From positions 1-64,000 of the forward strand of contig NZ_BLAD01000072.1 in assembly GCF_009687845.1 (NCBI RefSeq): 64,000 bases of DNA. The letters are read 5' to 3'. Positions 1-7,178 of the stretch are shown here, piece by piece. Position 1 is the first letter of the stretch, and every line of letters starts with the position of its first letter. Made by a program: the position numbers and the translations under genes. This DNA comes from Acrocarpospora corrugata. Its GTDB lineage: Bacteria; Actinomycetota; Actinomycetes; Streptosporangiales; Streptosporangiaceae. The notes under the pieces were generated by a model. That model worked only from the letters and a program-made list of their open reading frames with translations, was not told where the DNA came from and made no database searches.

Positions 1-1871
1 GAGGGTGTGTGGGGGCGCGGGGTGCCGCCGGTGGGGCCTGAGCCGACGACTATCTCTACGCGCCAGGTGCCGCCGAGGACGTCGCCGAGGGCGGCTGCCA
101 CTACCTCGTCTCGTTTGCCCTTGAGGAAGCCTTGGACGTCGCCGGGCTTTTCGAAACCGACTGTGACGATGTTGCCTTCGGCGCCCAGCAGGCGGCCTTG
201 GGCGTTGAGGATCATCCAGGCGACCCGCTGACGGGTTTTGACGGCTTCCAGGACGTGCGGCCAGGCCTGCATGACGGCGCCCACACCGGACGGTTCCGAT
301 GGTGCGGAGGAGGCCGGGGGTGCCGAGGATGCGGACACGGCGGGGGGCGGCGGGGTGCTGGGCATGCCCGGCCGCGCTGCCGTGGGCCAGTCGTCGTCGG
401 CGGGGGCTCGGCCACCGTTGCGTGGTTCGGGAACCGCGCCCGTCGACGTGACGGGGTCGGCGGAGGGGGCTGCGGAGCCGGGAGCCGCAGCGGAGCCGTG
501 GGTCGTCGCGCGAGCGGTAGTCGTACCGGATTCGGGGGCGGAAGGAGCCGCGTGGCCGGAAACTCCAGGTCCGTGGGCGGCAATCGCTCCAGGTCCGTGG
601 GCGGCGGCCGCGCCAGATCCGTGGATGGGAGAAGTCGCGCGGGAGGAAGCCGCGCCGGATCCGTAGGCGGGAGGGTTCGCGCGGGCGGGAGCCGTACCAG
701 CGGAGTCACCGCGTGGGCCTTCGCGTTCGAGGCGTTCCAGGCGGGCCATGAGGGCGGCTTCGCCCTGGGCCGCGGCGGGGAGGAGGAGGCGGGCGCACAT
801 GAGTTCGAGCAGGAGCCGAGGGGAGGCCGCGCCGCGCATTTCGGTCAGGCCGGTGTTGAAGACCTCAGCGGCGCGGGTCAGTTCGGCGGGGCCCATCGAG
901 GCGGCCTGCACCTGCAGGCGCTCCAACTCGTCGGCGGGACGATCGAGCAGCCCGTTTCCGGCGGCTTCCGGCACATTCGCCAGGATGACCAGATCCCGGA
1001 AACGTTCCAGCAGATCCATCGCGAACCGCCGCGGATCGTGACCGCCCTCGGCGACACGGTTCACAGCGTGGAAGACATGCGCGCCGTCGCAGCGGGCGAA
1101 CGCGTCGACGATCTCGTCGAGAAGGTCGCCATCGGTGTAACCGAGCAGGGAGACGGCCCGCTGGTAGGTGATGCCGGCGTCGTCCGCTCCCGCCAGCAGC
1201 TGATCCAGAATCGAGAGGGAGTCACGCGCGGAACCAGCCCCGGCGCGCACCACCAAGGGCAGCGCGGTCGGCTCGTACGGCACCGACTCCGACGCCAGGA
1301 TCTCCTCCATGAGCTGCCGAAGCGTCCCAGGCGGCATCAACCGGAACGGATAGTGATGCGTCCGGGACTTGATCGTCCCGATGACCTTCTCCGGCTCCGT
1401 GGTCGCGAAGACGAACTTGAGATGCGGCGGCGGCTCCTCGACGAGCTTGAGCAGCGCGTTGAACCCCTCCCGGGTCACCATGTGCGCCTCGTCGATGATG
1501 TAAATCTTGAACCGCGCGGAAACCGGCGCGAAGAACGCGCGCTCCCGCAGGTCACGGGCGTCATCGACACCACCGTGCGAAGCCGCGTCGATCTCGATCA
1601 CATCAAGGTGGCCGGGCCCGGTCGGCGCCAGCGCCACACACGACTCACAGATTCCACACGGATCCGGCGTCGGCCCCTGCTCGCAGTTCAGACTCCGCGC
1701 GAGAATCCGGGCGCTGGACGTCTTCCCGCAGCCGCGCGGCCCGCTGAACAGATACGCATGATTGATCCGCCCACTCCGCAACGCCTGGCGCAGCGGCTCG
1801 GTGACGTGTTCCTGCCCCTTGACCTCTGCGAACGTCCCTGGCCGGTACTTGCGGTAGAGCGCGAGACTCAT
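1..1871 (-). CDS. dnaX: DNA polymerase III subunit gamma/tau (3' end outside window)
   Basis: Clamp-loader ATPase of the replicative polymerase. The start ATG at 1871 begins MSLALYRKYRP, the family N-terminus. Walker A GPRGCGKT lies at residues 44-51, a four-cysteine zinc module at C63, C72, C75 and C78, and Walker B IIDEAH at about 125-130. After the AAA+ and collar domains (to about residue 385) comes a low-complexity Ala/Pro/Gly/Ser linker, then a conserved tau-type C-terminal segment (WPHVLEAVKTRQRVAW, then a GFEKPGDVQGFL stretch). The 623 codons seen contain no stop, so the gene runs off the left edge. Its upstream neighbour is the SRP RNA, a common actinobacterial arrangement. Confidence 0.95.
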   Translation of the reverse strand, partial: MSLALYRKYRPGTFAEVKGQEHVTEPLRQALRSGRINHAYLFSGPRGCGKTSSARILARSLNCEQGPTPDPCGICESCVALAPTGPGHLDVIEIDAASHGGVDDARDLRERAFFAPVSARFKIYIIDEAHMVTREGFNALLKLVEEPPPHLKFVFATTEPEKVIGTIKSRTHHYPFRLMPPGTLRQLMEEILASESVPYEPTALPLVVRAGAGSARDSLSILDQLLAGADDAGITYQRAVSLLGYTDGDLLDEIVDAFARCDGAHVFHAVNRVAEGGHDPRRFAMDLLERFRDLVILANVPEAAGNGLLDRPADELERLQVQAASMGPAELTRAAEVFNTGLTEMRGAASPRLLLELMCARLLLPAAAQGEAALMARLERLEREGPRGDSAGTAPARANPPAYGSGAASSRATSPIHGSGAAAAHGPGAIAAHGPGVSGHAAPSAPESGTTTARATTHGSAAAPGSAAPSADPVTSTGAVPEPRNGGRAPADDDWPTAARPGMPSTPPPPAVSASSAPPASSAPSEPSGVGAVMQAWPHVLEAVKTRQRVAWMILNAQGRLLGAEGNIVTVGFEKPGDVQGFLKGKRDEVVAAALGDVLGGTWRVEIVVGSGPTGGTPRPHTP

Positions 1872-1936
1872 ACGGTCTCCTCGGGGAGAGCGTCGCCGAT
1901 GGTTGGCCTGGGACCAGCGAGGATCCCAAAACCAGA

Positions 1937-2025
1937 AGACCCCCCGCACACCCGCCAGAGCCCGCTTATCCTTGCTGCCTTCCGGCCCTGGGGAGGTTCA
2001 CAGGATGACGCCGCGCGAGGGGTCC
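1937..2025 (-). ncRNA. ffs: small signal recognition particle RNA (4.5S type)
   Basis: On the minus strand the RNA begins GGACCCCUCGCGC and ends GCGGGGGGUC, which pair as the outer helix. Between them lies the conserved SRP apical domain, with the asymmetric-loop and GGAA-tetraloop region CCGGAAGGCAGCAAGG. A TAGACT -10 hexamer at 2037-2032 sits 6 nt before the proposed 5' end at 2025. It lies between dnaX and tRNA-Ser, the usual place in actinobacteria. The exact 3' end is inferred from the helix and could differ by several bases. Confidence 0.85.
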
Positions 2026-2109
2026 TGACACAGTCTAGCCGTGCCGGGCAGTGCATGGGGCCACCTCGGAATGGGCGCGGCATCCGCTGAGTCATGTAAG
2101 CTTCTCGAC

Positions 2110-2195
2110 GGAGGATTCGCCTAGTTGGCCTAGGGCGCACGCTTGGAAAGCGTGTTGGGGGCAACCCCTCAGGAGTTCGAATCTCCTATCCTCCG
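2110..2195 (+). tRNA. tRNA-Ser(GGA)
   Basis: Acceptor strands GGAGGAT (2110-2116) and ATCCTCC (2188-2194) pair and are followed by discriminator G. The anticodon loop TTGGAAA gives anticodon GGA between CACGC and GCGTG. A long variable arm (GTTGGGGGCAACCCC) and a T-arm AGGAG-TTCGAAT-CTCCT follow, as expected for tRNA-Ser. CCA is not encoded. The 3' half from the anticodon arm onward is duplicated at 3552, marking this gene as an integration target. Confidence 0.95.
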
Positions 2196-2258
2196 CGCTT
2201 GGTTGAGCAGCAGAAACACGAAGGGCCCGGACCGATCCAGCCGGGCCCTTTCGTGCGT
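2142..2258 (+). repeat. direct repeat, left copy (att-like)
   Basis: Identical over 117 bp to 3552-3668. It starts in the anticodon arm of the intact tRNA-Ser gene and ends after the terminator hairpin, so recombination between the copies would excise 1410 bp and leave the tRNA intact. Confidence 0.9.
2221..2253 (+). terminator. terminator of tRNA-Ser(GGA)
   Basis: Stem AAGGGCCCGG (2221-2230) pairs with CCGGGCCCTT (2241-2250), followed by TTCG. An identical copy lies at 3631-3663 in the right-hand direct repeat. Confidence 0.8.
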
Positions 2259-2391
2259 TTGGGGCTCAGTCGGAGTTTGACGGCGATGTGACCCGGTCGA
2301 CGGACCAGGGTGCCGGGGACATCGGCACCCTCAACAACTGCAGAACATCGTCAAGGTGGCGGTCGGCTGCCCGCCTCCCTGTCGCCCCGCA

Positions 2392-2435
2392 GTGTTGGGG
2401 GCAGCCCCTCACGAGTTCGAATCTCGTATCCTCCG
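2392..2435 (+). repeat. third, diverged tRNA-Ser 3' tail
   Basis: This segment matches 2152-2195 with three substitutions. Two of them co-vary in the T-stem (AGGAG/CTCCT becomes ACGAG/CTCGT), keeping the helix. It therefore looks like the tail of a once functional serine tRNA from another replicon, left as a second attachment remnant inside the mini-island. Confidence 0.7.
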
Positions 2436-2536
2436 TCTGCGCCCGACCGGGCAAGATAACAGCCAGTATCCATCTGGATACTGGCTTGTTGTCATACTCC
2501 GGCTCTACCTGTGACAGCACTCCCGACCCGCTGTGA

Positions 2537-2564
2537 GATATCATGAGACGAGCACTTGATATCA
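2537..2564. promoter_or_regulatory. paired TGATATCA-type half-sites before vapB (possible operator)
   Basis: GATATCA at 2537-2543 and TGATATC(A) at 2557-2564 form an inverted pair ending at the vapB ribosome binding site (AAGGGAGG, about 2564-2571). Type II antitoxins usually autorepress by binding such palindromes. The role is inferred from position and symmetry. Confidence 0.45.
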
Positions 2565-2578
2565 AGGGAGGTATATCG

Positions 2579-2794
2579 ATGAGCCGTACCGTGATCGATC
2601 TGGACGACGAACTGGTCGCCGACGTCGCCAAAGCACTCGGAACCAGCACCAAGAAGGAGACCGTCAACACGGCCCTCCGCGAGGTGCTGGAGCACCGACG
2701 CCGAGCACTCGCGCTCGTCCGGCTCCGTTCCAGCGCCTCCGAAGGCACCTTCGACCTCGAACTCTTCGAGGACAAAAGCAACTACCGTCGATGA
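2579..2794 (+). CDS. vapB: VapB-family antitoxin
   Basis: A 71-residue protein that would neutralise the adjacent PIN toxin. The N-terminus MSRTVIDLDDELVADVAK is the DNA-binding motif typical of short VapB antitoxins (DUF2191-like), followed by helices with VNTALREVLEHRRR and an acidic, disordered C-terminus suited to toxin binding. The ATG at 2579 is chosen over an ATG at 2543 because AAGGGAGG sits just upstream. The stop overlaps the vapC start in an ATGA arrangement, indicating translational coupling. The pair is the only intact cargo of the tRNA-Ser mini-island and probably stabilises it. Confidence 0.85.
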   Translation: MSRTVIDLDDELVADVAKALGTSTKKETVNTALREVLEHRRRALALVRLRSSASEGTFDLELFEDKSNYRR

Positions 2795-3213
2795 ACGCCG
2801 CCCAGTTCCTGATCGATACCAGCGCCCTCGCCCGCTTCATGCACCTCGACGCCGACCAGTACGGCTGGGACCAGGCGGCGACGGCCGGACTCATCGCCGT
2901 CTGCCCCATCACCGAACTCGAGTTCTTCTACAGCGCCCGATCCATTGCAGACCGAGAGCAGGGCATCGAAGACCTGCGCCTGTTGTTCGGCTGGACCCCC
3001 ATCGATGACCGCGCCTACGATCGGGCATGGAGAGTCCAAGAAGCCCTGACCAAACGAGGACAGCACCGAAGCGCAGGCCCCGTCGACCTCGTCCTCGCCG
3101 CTACAGCTGAGCTCCAGGGACTGACGCTCCTCCACCGCGACCGGGACTTCGAGTGCATCGCCCAGGTCACTGGCCAAGCCCTTCAGTGGTACGGCCCAGA
3201 GCCAGGCAAGTAA
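2791..3213 (+). CDS. vapC: VapC-family PIN-domain toxin ribonuclease
   Basis: A 140-residue PIN-domain protein, the usual VapC length. The acidic catalytic set is visible: the first Asp in FLIDTSALARF (about residue 8), Glu in CPITELEFFYSAR (about 50), Asp in GPVDLVLAATAELQG (about 98) and the final Asp region LLHRDRDFE. VapC toxins are Mg-dependent ribonucleases that cut tRNA or rRNA; the target here cannot be read from sequence. Its ATG overlaps the antitoxin stop. The island's location in a tRNA gene does not itself identify the substrate. Confidence 0.88.
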   Translation: MNAAQFLIDTSALARFMHLDADQYGWDQAATAGLIAVCPITELEFFYSARSIADREQGIEDLRLLFGWTPIDDRAYDRAWRVQEALTKRGQHRSAGPVDLVLAATAELQGLTLLHRDRDFECIAQVTGQALQWYGPEPGK

Positions 3214-3240
3214 CTGGCGCAGCCAAGCGGATCTAAGCAG

Positions 3241-3405
3241 ATCGGTGACCCGACACAGCGAGTGATCAACTCCTATGGTTTCGATCGACCACGCGCACTC
3301 GAACTGCTCCATGCCCGCCACCGCATTCCACAAGAACGTCTCAGCCTCAAAGCACTGCGTCGAGATCTCGGTTTCTGGGACGACCTCGCCGCAGCTTCCC
3401 AGTGA
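3241..3405 (+). pseudogene. 3' remnant of an unrecognised gene
   Basis: Downstream of vapC an open stretch reads VINSYGFDRPRALELLHAR and then RIPQERLSLKALRRDL, ending FWDDLAAASQ before a stop at 3403. It has protein-like composition but no credible start or ribosome binding site (GTG 3262 is the only in-frame candidate). It looks like the C-terminus of a truncated gene, perhaps the partner of another addiction or nucleotidyltransferase-type module. I do not recognise the family. Confidence 0.35.
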
Positions 3406-3551
3406 GCTGATCCACCCTGAGCCCAAAGCGGCCCACCCGTTTTGTGGGGGTCTCAGTTCGCCCCCGTCCGGGACCGTTCAGCGGGAGCTGTCGACGGCGC
3501 TCATGCCCAGCTCAGCGACCCACCGGACTGCCGTGTATCTAGAGCCGCAGA

Positions 3552-3668
3552 CTTGGAAAGCGTGTTGGGGGCAACCCCTCAGGAGTTCGAATCTCCTATC
3601 CTCCGCGCTTGGTTGAGCAGCAGAAACACGAAGGGCCCGGACCGATCCAGCCGGGCCCTTTCGTGCGT
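3552..3668 (+). repeat. direct repeat, right copy (att-like, partial tRNA-Ser)
   Basis: Exact copy of 2142-2258. It begins at CTTGGAAAG of the anticodon arm, so the 5' half of the tRNA is missing and this is not a functional tRNA gene. The terminator hairpin is included. Confidence 0.9.
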
Positions 3669-4137
3669 CCGGGCCCAGAACCTCGTGACCACTCCGAGCC
3701 GCCCGCCCAATTCAAGCCACCCAAAGAGAATACACACAGCAACTCCCGCACTCTATATAGGAGTAGTACACCTTTCCTATATATGAGCCGCCACTCCCAA
3801 TACCTGACGGTCACCGGAACATGATTCTGATTATCCGACCATCGCGACTAGTGGTCTACGAACACTATATGCGTCCCCACTAAGGATGACCTGGCCATAT
3901 GCCTTGTTGGAGAACTAAACCACCGCCCATGCCTACGGCCTCTTCGGGCTGGACAGGACGTTTCACCAGACCCCAGTGGGAGTCAATCGACGACTAAATT
4001 CCGACAAGGCTCCTTCAACCACTTTCGACGCGCTACTCTGGCATGCACGGAGCTCCGAGCACGACAGAAAAGAAACAGCCCCCCCGGTGCAAGCGGAGGG
4101 GCTGCCATTCATCCCGTACGACTATTAGGAGTCATAC
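3669..4137. other. AT-richer intergenic stretch beside the island
   Basis: No gene is supported here. Base composition is clearly lower in GC than the flanks. An inverted repeat TATATAGG (3754-3761) and CCTATATA (3776-3783) with a 14-bp spacer could be an operator or overlapping -10 elements. A CAGCCCC/GGGGCTG hairpin (4076-4104) precedes the next gene. It may be ancestral island DNA or simply a promoter-rich spacer. Confidence 0.5.
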
Positions 4138-4371
4138 GTGCGCGTCAGCTTACGCGAGAATCCGCAACTCGGCCTGAACAACTGGGCGACGACCATTCCC
4201 GAGGCCCTCCTCGGAACCGCCCCGGCGGTCGTCTACTGTGCCACCGGCCTACTCCTCGTCCTCATCTTCGGCGTGGTCCTCCCTGCCGTCTGGTCCCGCT
4301 ACGCGGCCCGCCGCCGTGACGCCCGGCACACCCTGGACCGGCTGGTACGCCTCCTCCGCCGCCCAGAGTAA
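4138..4371 (+). CDS. small single-pass membrane protein, unknown function
   Basis: A 77-residue protein with one hydrophobic segment (about residues 25-52, ALLGTAPAVVYCATGLLLVL then IFGVVLPAV) followed by a strongly basic tail rich in Arg. The GTG start at 4138 follows TTAGGAGTCATAC, a good ribosome binding site. The basic tail predicts a cytoplasmic C-terminus. I do not recognise a family. It lies just before the two metallopeptidase genes but reads as a separate unit, with a 63-bp gap. Confidence 0.6.
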   Translation: MRVSLRENPQLGLNNWATTIPEALLGTAPAVVYCATGLLLVLIFGVVLPAVWSRYAARRRDARHTLDRLVRLLRRPE

Positions 4372-4434
4372 ATCGTCCGAGTATGGGGATGATTACGTAG
4401 AGTTATGCACCGGGCGTTCGGGGGAGCGGCGCGG

Positions 4435-5364
4435 ATGGATTTCAGAGACGACGCCGAGTTGGATCCGTCCCAGGTGGAGGACACCCGCGCCGCGGGCCCT
4501 CAGCGCCGCGGAGGCGGATCCATGCCCGGCTGCGGCGCCCTGCCGATCGGCGGTAAAGGCGGCTGCCTGCTCGCCATGCTCGGCCTGGGCGCCCTGCTCC
4601 TGTTCGGCCAGCCCTTGATGAGCGGCCTGACCACGGACAACCAGCCGGGCCAGTACCGCCCGGCCCCCGAACCCTCCGGAAACCTCGCCGATCGCTGCAA
4701 ACGGGGCTCCGACGCCGACCAATCCGAGGACTGCCGGATCGTCGGCATCGTCAACAGCATCCAGAGCTACTGGAAACAAGCATTCGCCGGCCGCAATCGC
4801 ACGTACACACCGGCCAAGACCCAACTCTTCGGCGGCGCACGCACGACAGTATCCACAGCCTGTGGAAAAGCCGACTCCTCCGTCGGCCCCTTCTACTGCC
4901 CCGCCGACCAGAAGGTCTATCTCGACCTCAGCTTCTTCAACGACCTCGAAACCCGCTTCGGCGCACAAGGCGGACCTTTCGCCCAGGCTTACGTCGTCGC
5001 CCACGAGTACGGTCACCACGTCCAGCACTTGCTCGGCACGATGCGCCGGGTCGGCAACGATCGCCAGGGCGCCAACAGCGGCGCGGTCCGGCTAGAACTC
5101 CAGGCCGACTGCTACGCCGGAGTATGGGCGAACAACGCGGTCCGTACCGGCTTCTACACCGAACCTTTCAGCCGGCGCGACATCGACCAGGCGCTCAGCG
5201 CCGCCGCGGCCGTCGGCGACGACAGCATCCAGCGCCGCACCCAGGGCTACGTCACCCCCGACGGCTTCACCCACGGCACCTCGGCACAGCGCGAGAAGTG
5301 GTTCACCATCGGCTACCAGTACGGCGATCCCGGCCGCTGCGACACGTTCACCGGAGCGATCTGA
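4435..5364 (+). CDS. membrane-anchored neutral zinc metallopeptidase (YpfJ/KPN_00015 type)
   Basis: A 309-residue protein of the Zn_peptidase (PF04228) type. The start at 4435 gives MDFRDDAELDPSQV, matching the paralogue's start, and is preceded by GGGGGAG. One membrane segment lies at about residues 43-60; the rest should be extracytoplasmic. The zinc motif HEYGHH is at residues 190-195, with a downstream conserved RLELQADCYAGVWA segment probably providing the third ligand. Substrates of this family are unknown. A closely related copy follows at 5409, so this is a tandem duplication. An inverted DnaA-box-like pair lies inside the gene at 4850-4868. Confidence 0.85.
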   Translation: MDFRDDAELDPSQVEDTRAAGPQRRGGGSMPGCGALPIGGKGGCLLAMLGLGALLLFGQPLMSGLTTDNQPGQYRPAPEPSGNLADRCKRGSDADQSEDCRIVGIVNSIQSYWKQAFAGRNRTYTPAKTQLFGGARTTVSTACGKADSSVGPFYCPADQKVYLDLSFFNDLETRFGAQGGPFAQAYVVAHEYGHHVQHLLGTMRRVGNDRQGANSGAVRLELQADCYAGVWANNAVRTGFYTEPFSRRDIDQALSAAAAVGDDSIQRRTQGYVTPDGFTHGTSAQREKWFTIGYQYGDPGRCDTFTGAI

Positions 5365-5408
5365 GGGCAGTGCGCAGGTCGGTATCAACCGACACGGGAG
5401 CGTCCCCG

Positions 5409-6260
5409 ATGGATTTCGACGATCAAGCGCAACTGGACACATCCCAGGTGGAGAACCGGGGCGGCGGCCGCGGCGGCGGGCTCGCGATCGGCGGCGGCGC
5501 CGCCGGGATCATCGCCCTCATCGTGGCCCTGGTCTTCGGGATCAACCCCGGCGACATCATGGGCGGCGGCGACCAGCCCGCCGGCGTGCAGCCCACCTCC
5601 GACCTCAGCGAGAAGTGCAAGACCGGCGCCGACGCCGACCAGGACGAGCAGTGCCGGGTCGTCGGCGTGGTCAACAGCATCCAGGAATACTGGGAAGGCG
5701 AGGTCAGCGGCTACGAACCCGCCAAGACCAGCCTGTTCACCGGCGGCGTCCAGACCGGCTGCGGCAACGCCGACTCCTCGGTCGGCCCGTTCTACTGCCC
5801 CAGCGACCGCAACGTCTACCTGGACCTGACCTTCTTCGACCAGCTCCAGTCACAGTTCGGCGCCTCCGGCGGACCTTTCGCCCAGGCATACGTCATAGCC
5901 CACGAGTACGGTCACCACATCCAGAACCTGACCGGCACCATGGACAAGATCAGCCAGGACCAGGGCCCGGAGAGCGACTCCGTCCGACTGGAGCTCCAGG
6001 CCGACTGCTTCGCCGGCGTCTGGGCCAAGAACGCGGTGAGCACCGGCTTCTACGCCGAAGCGTTCACCCAGACCGACATCAAGGAAGCCCTCGACGCCGC
6101 CTCCGCCGTCGGCGACGACAGCATCCAGGAGCGCACCCAGGGCCGCGTCACCCCCGACGCCTTCACCCACGGCACCTCGGAGCAGCGCGTCAAGTGGTTC
6201 ACCTCCGGCTACGAGTCCGGCGACCCCGCCCGCTGCGACACCTTCTCCGGCACTCTCTGA
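5409..6260 (+). CDS. membrane-anchored neutral zinc metallopeptidase, second copy
   Basis: A 283-residue paralogue of the preceding gene. It keeps the MDFDDQAQLDTSQVE start, a Gly-rich linker, a membrane segment at about residues 31-47 and the zinc motif HEYGHH at 165-170. Conserved blocks include CRVVGVVNSIQ, DSSVGPFYC, RLELQADCFAGVW and a TPDAFTHGTSEQR tail. The ATG at 5409 lies 44 bp after the first copy, so co-transcription is likely. Divergence is mainly in the cytoplasmic N-terminus and linker, hinting at different partners or localisation. The biological substrate is not known. Confidence 0.85.
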   Translation: MDFDDQAQLDTSQVENRGGGRGGGLAIGGGAAGIIALIVALVFGINPGDIMGGGDQPAGVQPTSDLSEKCKTGADADQDEQCRVVGVVNSIQEYWEGEVSGYEPAKTSLFTGGVQTGCGNADSSVGPFYCPSDRNVYLDLTFFDQLQSQFGASGGPFAQAYVIAHEYGHHIQNLTGTMDKISQDQGPESDSVRLELQADCFAGVWAKNAVSTGFYAEAFTQTDIKEALDAASAVGDDSIQERTQGRVTPDAFTHGTSEQRVKWFTSGYESGDPARCDTFSGTL

Positions 6261-6301
6261 CCAGCAGGCAAAGCAGCCCCTTTTCTCCTAAACTACGTAG
6301 C

Positions 6302-6598
6302 GTGATCTTTAAGTTGGTCGGCGATGGACGCCCCTACCCCGAGCATGGCCTCGGCCATCGCGAGTGGGCCCAAATACCCCCCAGGCAAGTCAGACTCGAC
6401 ACCCTAGTAACCACGAAAGCGGTCCTCGACCTCCACTCCCTCCTGGCCAAAGACTCCACCTTCTACGGCGACCTGTTCCCCCATGTCGTCCAGTGGCAGG
6501 GCGAGCTCTACCTGGAGGACGGCCTCCACCGAGCCCTCCGCGCCGCCCTCCACCAACGCTCCGTCCTCCACGCCCGAGTCCTGGAACTAGAAAACTAA
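6302..6598 (+). CDS. conserved actinobacterial protein (VapB-like antitoxin in some annotations)
   Basis: A 98-residue protein beginning VIFKLVGDGRPYPEHGL and carrying IPPRQVRLDTLVTTKAVLDL and FYGDLFPHVVQWQGELYLED, blocks I recall from a widespread actinobacterial family that some pipelines label VapB. No PIN gene is adjacent on this strand, so a toxin-antitoxin role is not supported here. GTG 6302 has no Shine-Dalgarno sequence, while TAAACTACG lies about 8-14 bp upstream, suggesting leaderless expression. Its conservation of charged blocks (YLEDGLHRALRAAL) argues for a real gene. Confidence 0.75.
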   Translation: MIFKLVGDGRPYPEHGLGHREWAQIPPRQVRLDTLVTTKAVLDLHSLLAKDSTFYGDLFPHVVQWQGELYLEDGLHRALRAALHQRSVLHARVLELEN

Positions 6599-6671
6599 CC
6601 CCCCGTCGGCCAGCCAGAACAAACGAGAGGATGTTCCCTGGCCGATTCCTAATCTGATGTGCCTGAGCGGC

Positions 6672-7178
6672 TCAGCTCGGGCCGGCGCGGTTTCGCCAAC
6701 CCCGCGCCTTGCCTCGCTTCTTGGCTGCAGGAGGCCGGTACTCCTCCGGTCCGCGCACCGTCAACCGCCACACTCCCGGCCCGCGTTGGCTCGCGTACGC
6801 GCACATGGCCGCGAGATTCCGTGCCACCAGCTCCACCCGCTCGGCCACTCTCGATTGGCCCGGGAGCAGGAAAACCGGAACCCCGGCCTTGAGGTAGGCC
6901 CGATACTCATGCTCGCGCTCGAAGATGTGGATATCGCTGGCCAGCACGACCCAGCCTCTCGCACCGACGAGCGGCGACCAGTCCTCGTCATTGACACCGA
7001 GAGACTGCTCGCGGCTGCCGTACCACTCGGCGGGGGTGTGCACCGGATAGCCGAGGTCGAGCAGGAATCGGCGGACGCGCCGGGTGACGCTGTTCTCGTC
7101 GAGGTAGAACTCAGGCGGCGTGGCCCAGGAGGACGCGGGCGGCGATCCTGACGTCGGCGGCGGTGATTCCGAGTTCAT
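6672..7178 (-). CDS. PIN-like toxin (VapC45-type), partner of the DUF433 protein
   Basis: A protein of up to 168 residues with a PIN-like fold signature: FYLDENSVTRRVRRFLLDLGY near the N-terminus (Asp in LDEN), then DEDWSPLVGARGWVVLASD with catalytic acids, and a basic C-terminus ending PAAKKRGKARGW. The order antitoxin-then-toxin and the pairing with a DUF433 protein match the MTH538/VapBC45 type. The ATG at 7178 lies 65 bp inside the antitoxin gene and is the only in-frame start I see, so translation is probably coupled. This is the second PIN-based module in the window, and it too lies on the 3' side of a tRNA-Ser gene. Confidence 0.75.
   Translation of the reverse strand: MNSESPPPTSGSPPASSWATPPEFYLDENSVTRRVRRFLLDLGYPVHTPAEWYGSREQSLGVNDEDWSPLVGARGWVVLASDIHIFEREHEYRAYLKAGVPVFLLPGQSRVAERVELVARNLAAMCAYASQRGPGVWRLTVRGPEEYRPPAAKKRGKARGWRNRAGPS

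Larger units (their letters stand above)
2142..3668. mobile_element. mini genomic island in tRNA-Ser, carrying VapBC
   Basis: Two identical 117-bp direct repeats (2142-2258 and 3552-3668), each with the 3' half of tRNA-Ser(GGA) plus its terminator, bound a segment with a 1410-bp repeat period. This is the geometry left when an element integrates into the 3' part of a tRNA gene and recreates it. The cargo is vapB-vapC plus a short gene remnant; no integrase is visible. It may be a non-autonomous unit, or the stabilised residue of a larger island kept by the toxin-antitoxin pair. That history is inference; the repeats are directly visible. Confidence 0.75.

Noticed and set aside
132-2090. Long plus-strand open frame opposite dnaX
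   Set aside because: Composition is Arg/Gly-rich strand shadow; the minus strand encodes a clear DnaX with zinc and Walker motifs.
3552-3605. Second functional tRNA-Ser gene
   Set aside because: Only the 3' half from the anticodon arm is present; the 5' acceptor and D-arm are missing.
5124-5408. Upstream extension of the second metallopeptidase
   Set aside because: It overlaps the end of the first copy and is basic shadow sequence; the MDFDDQAQLD start at 5409 matches the paralogue.
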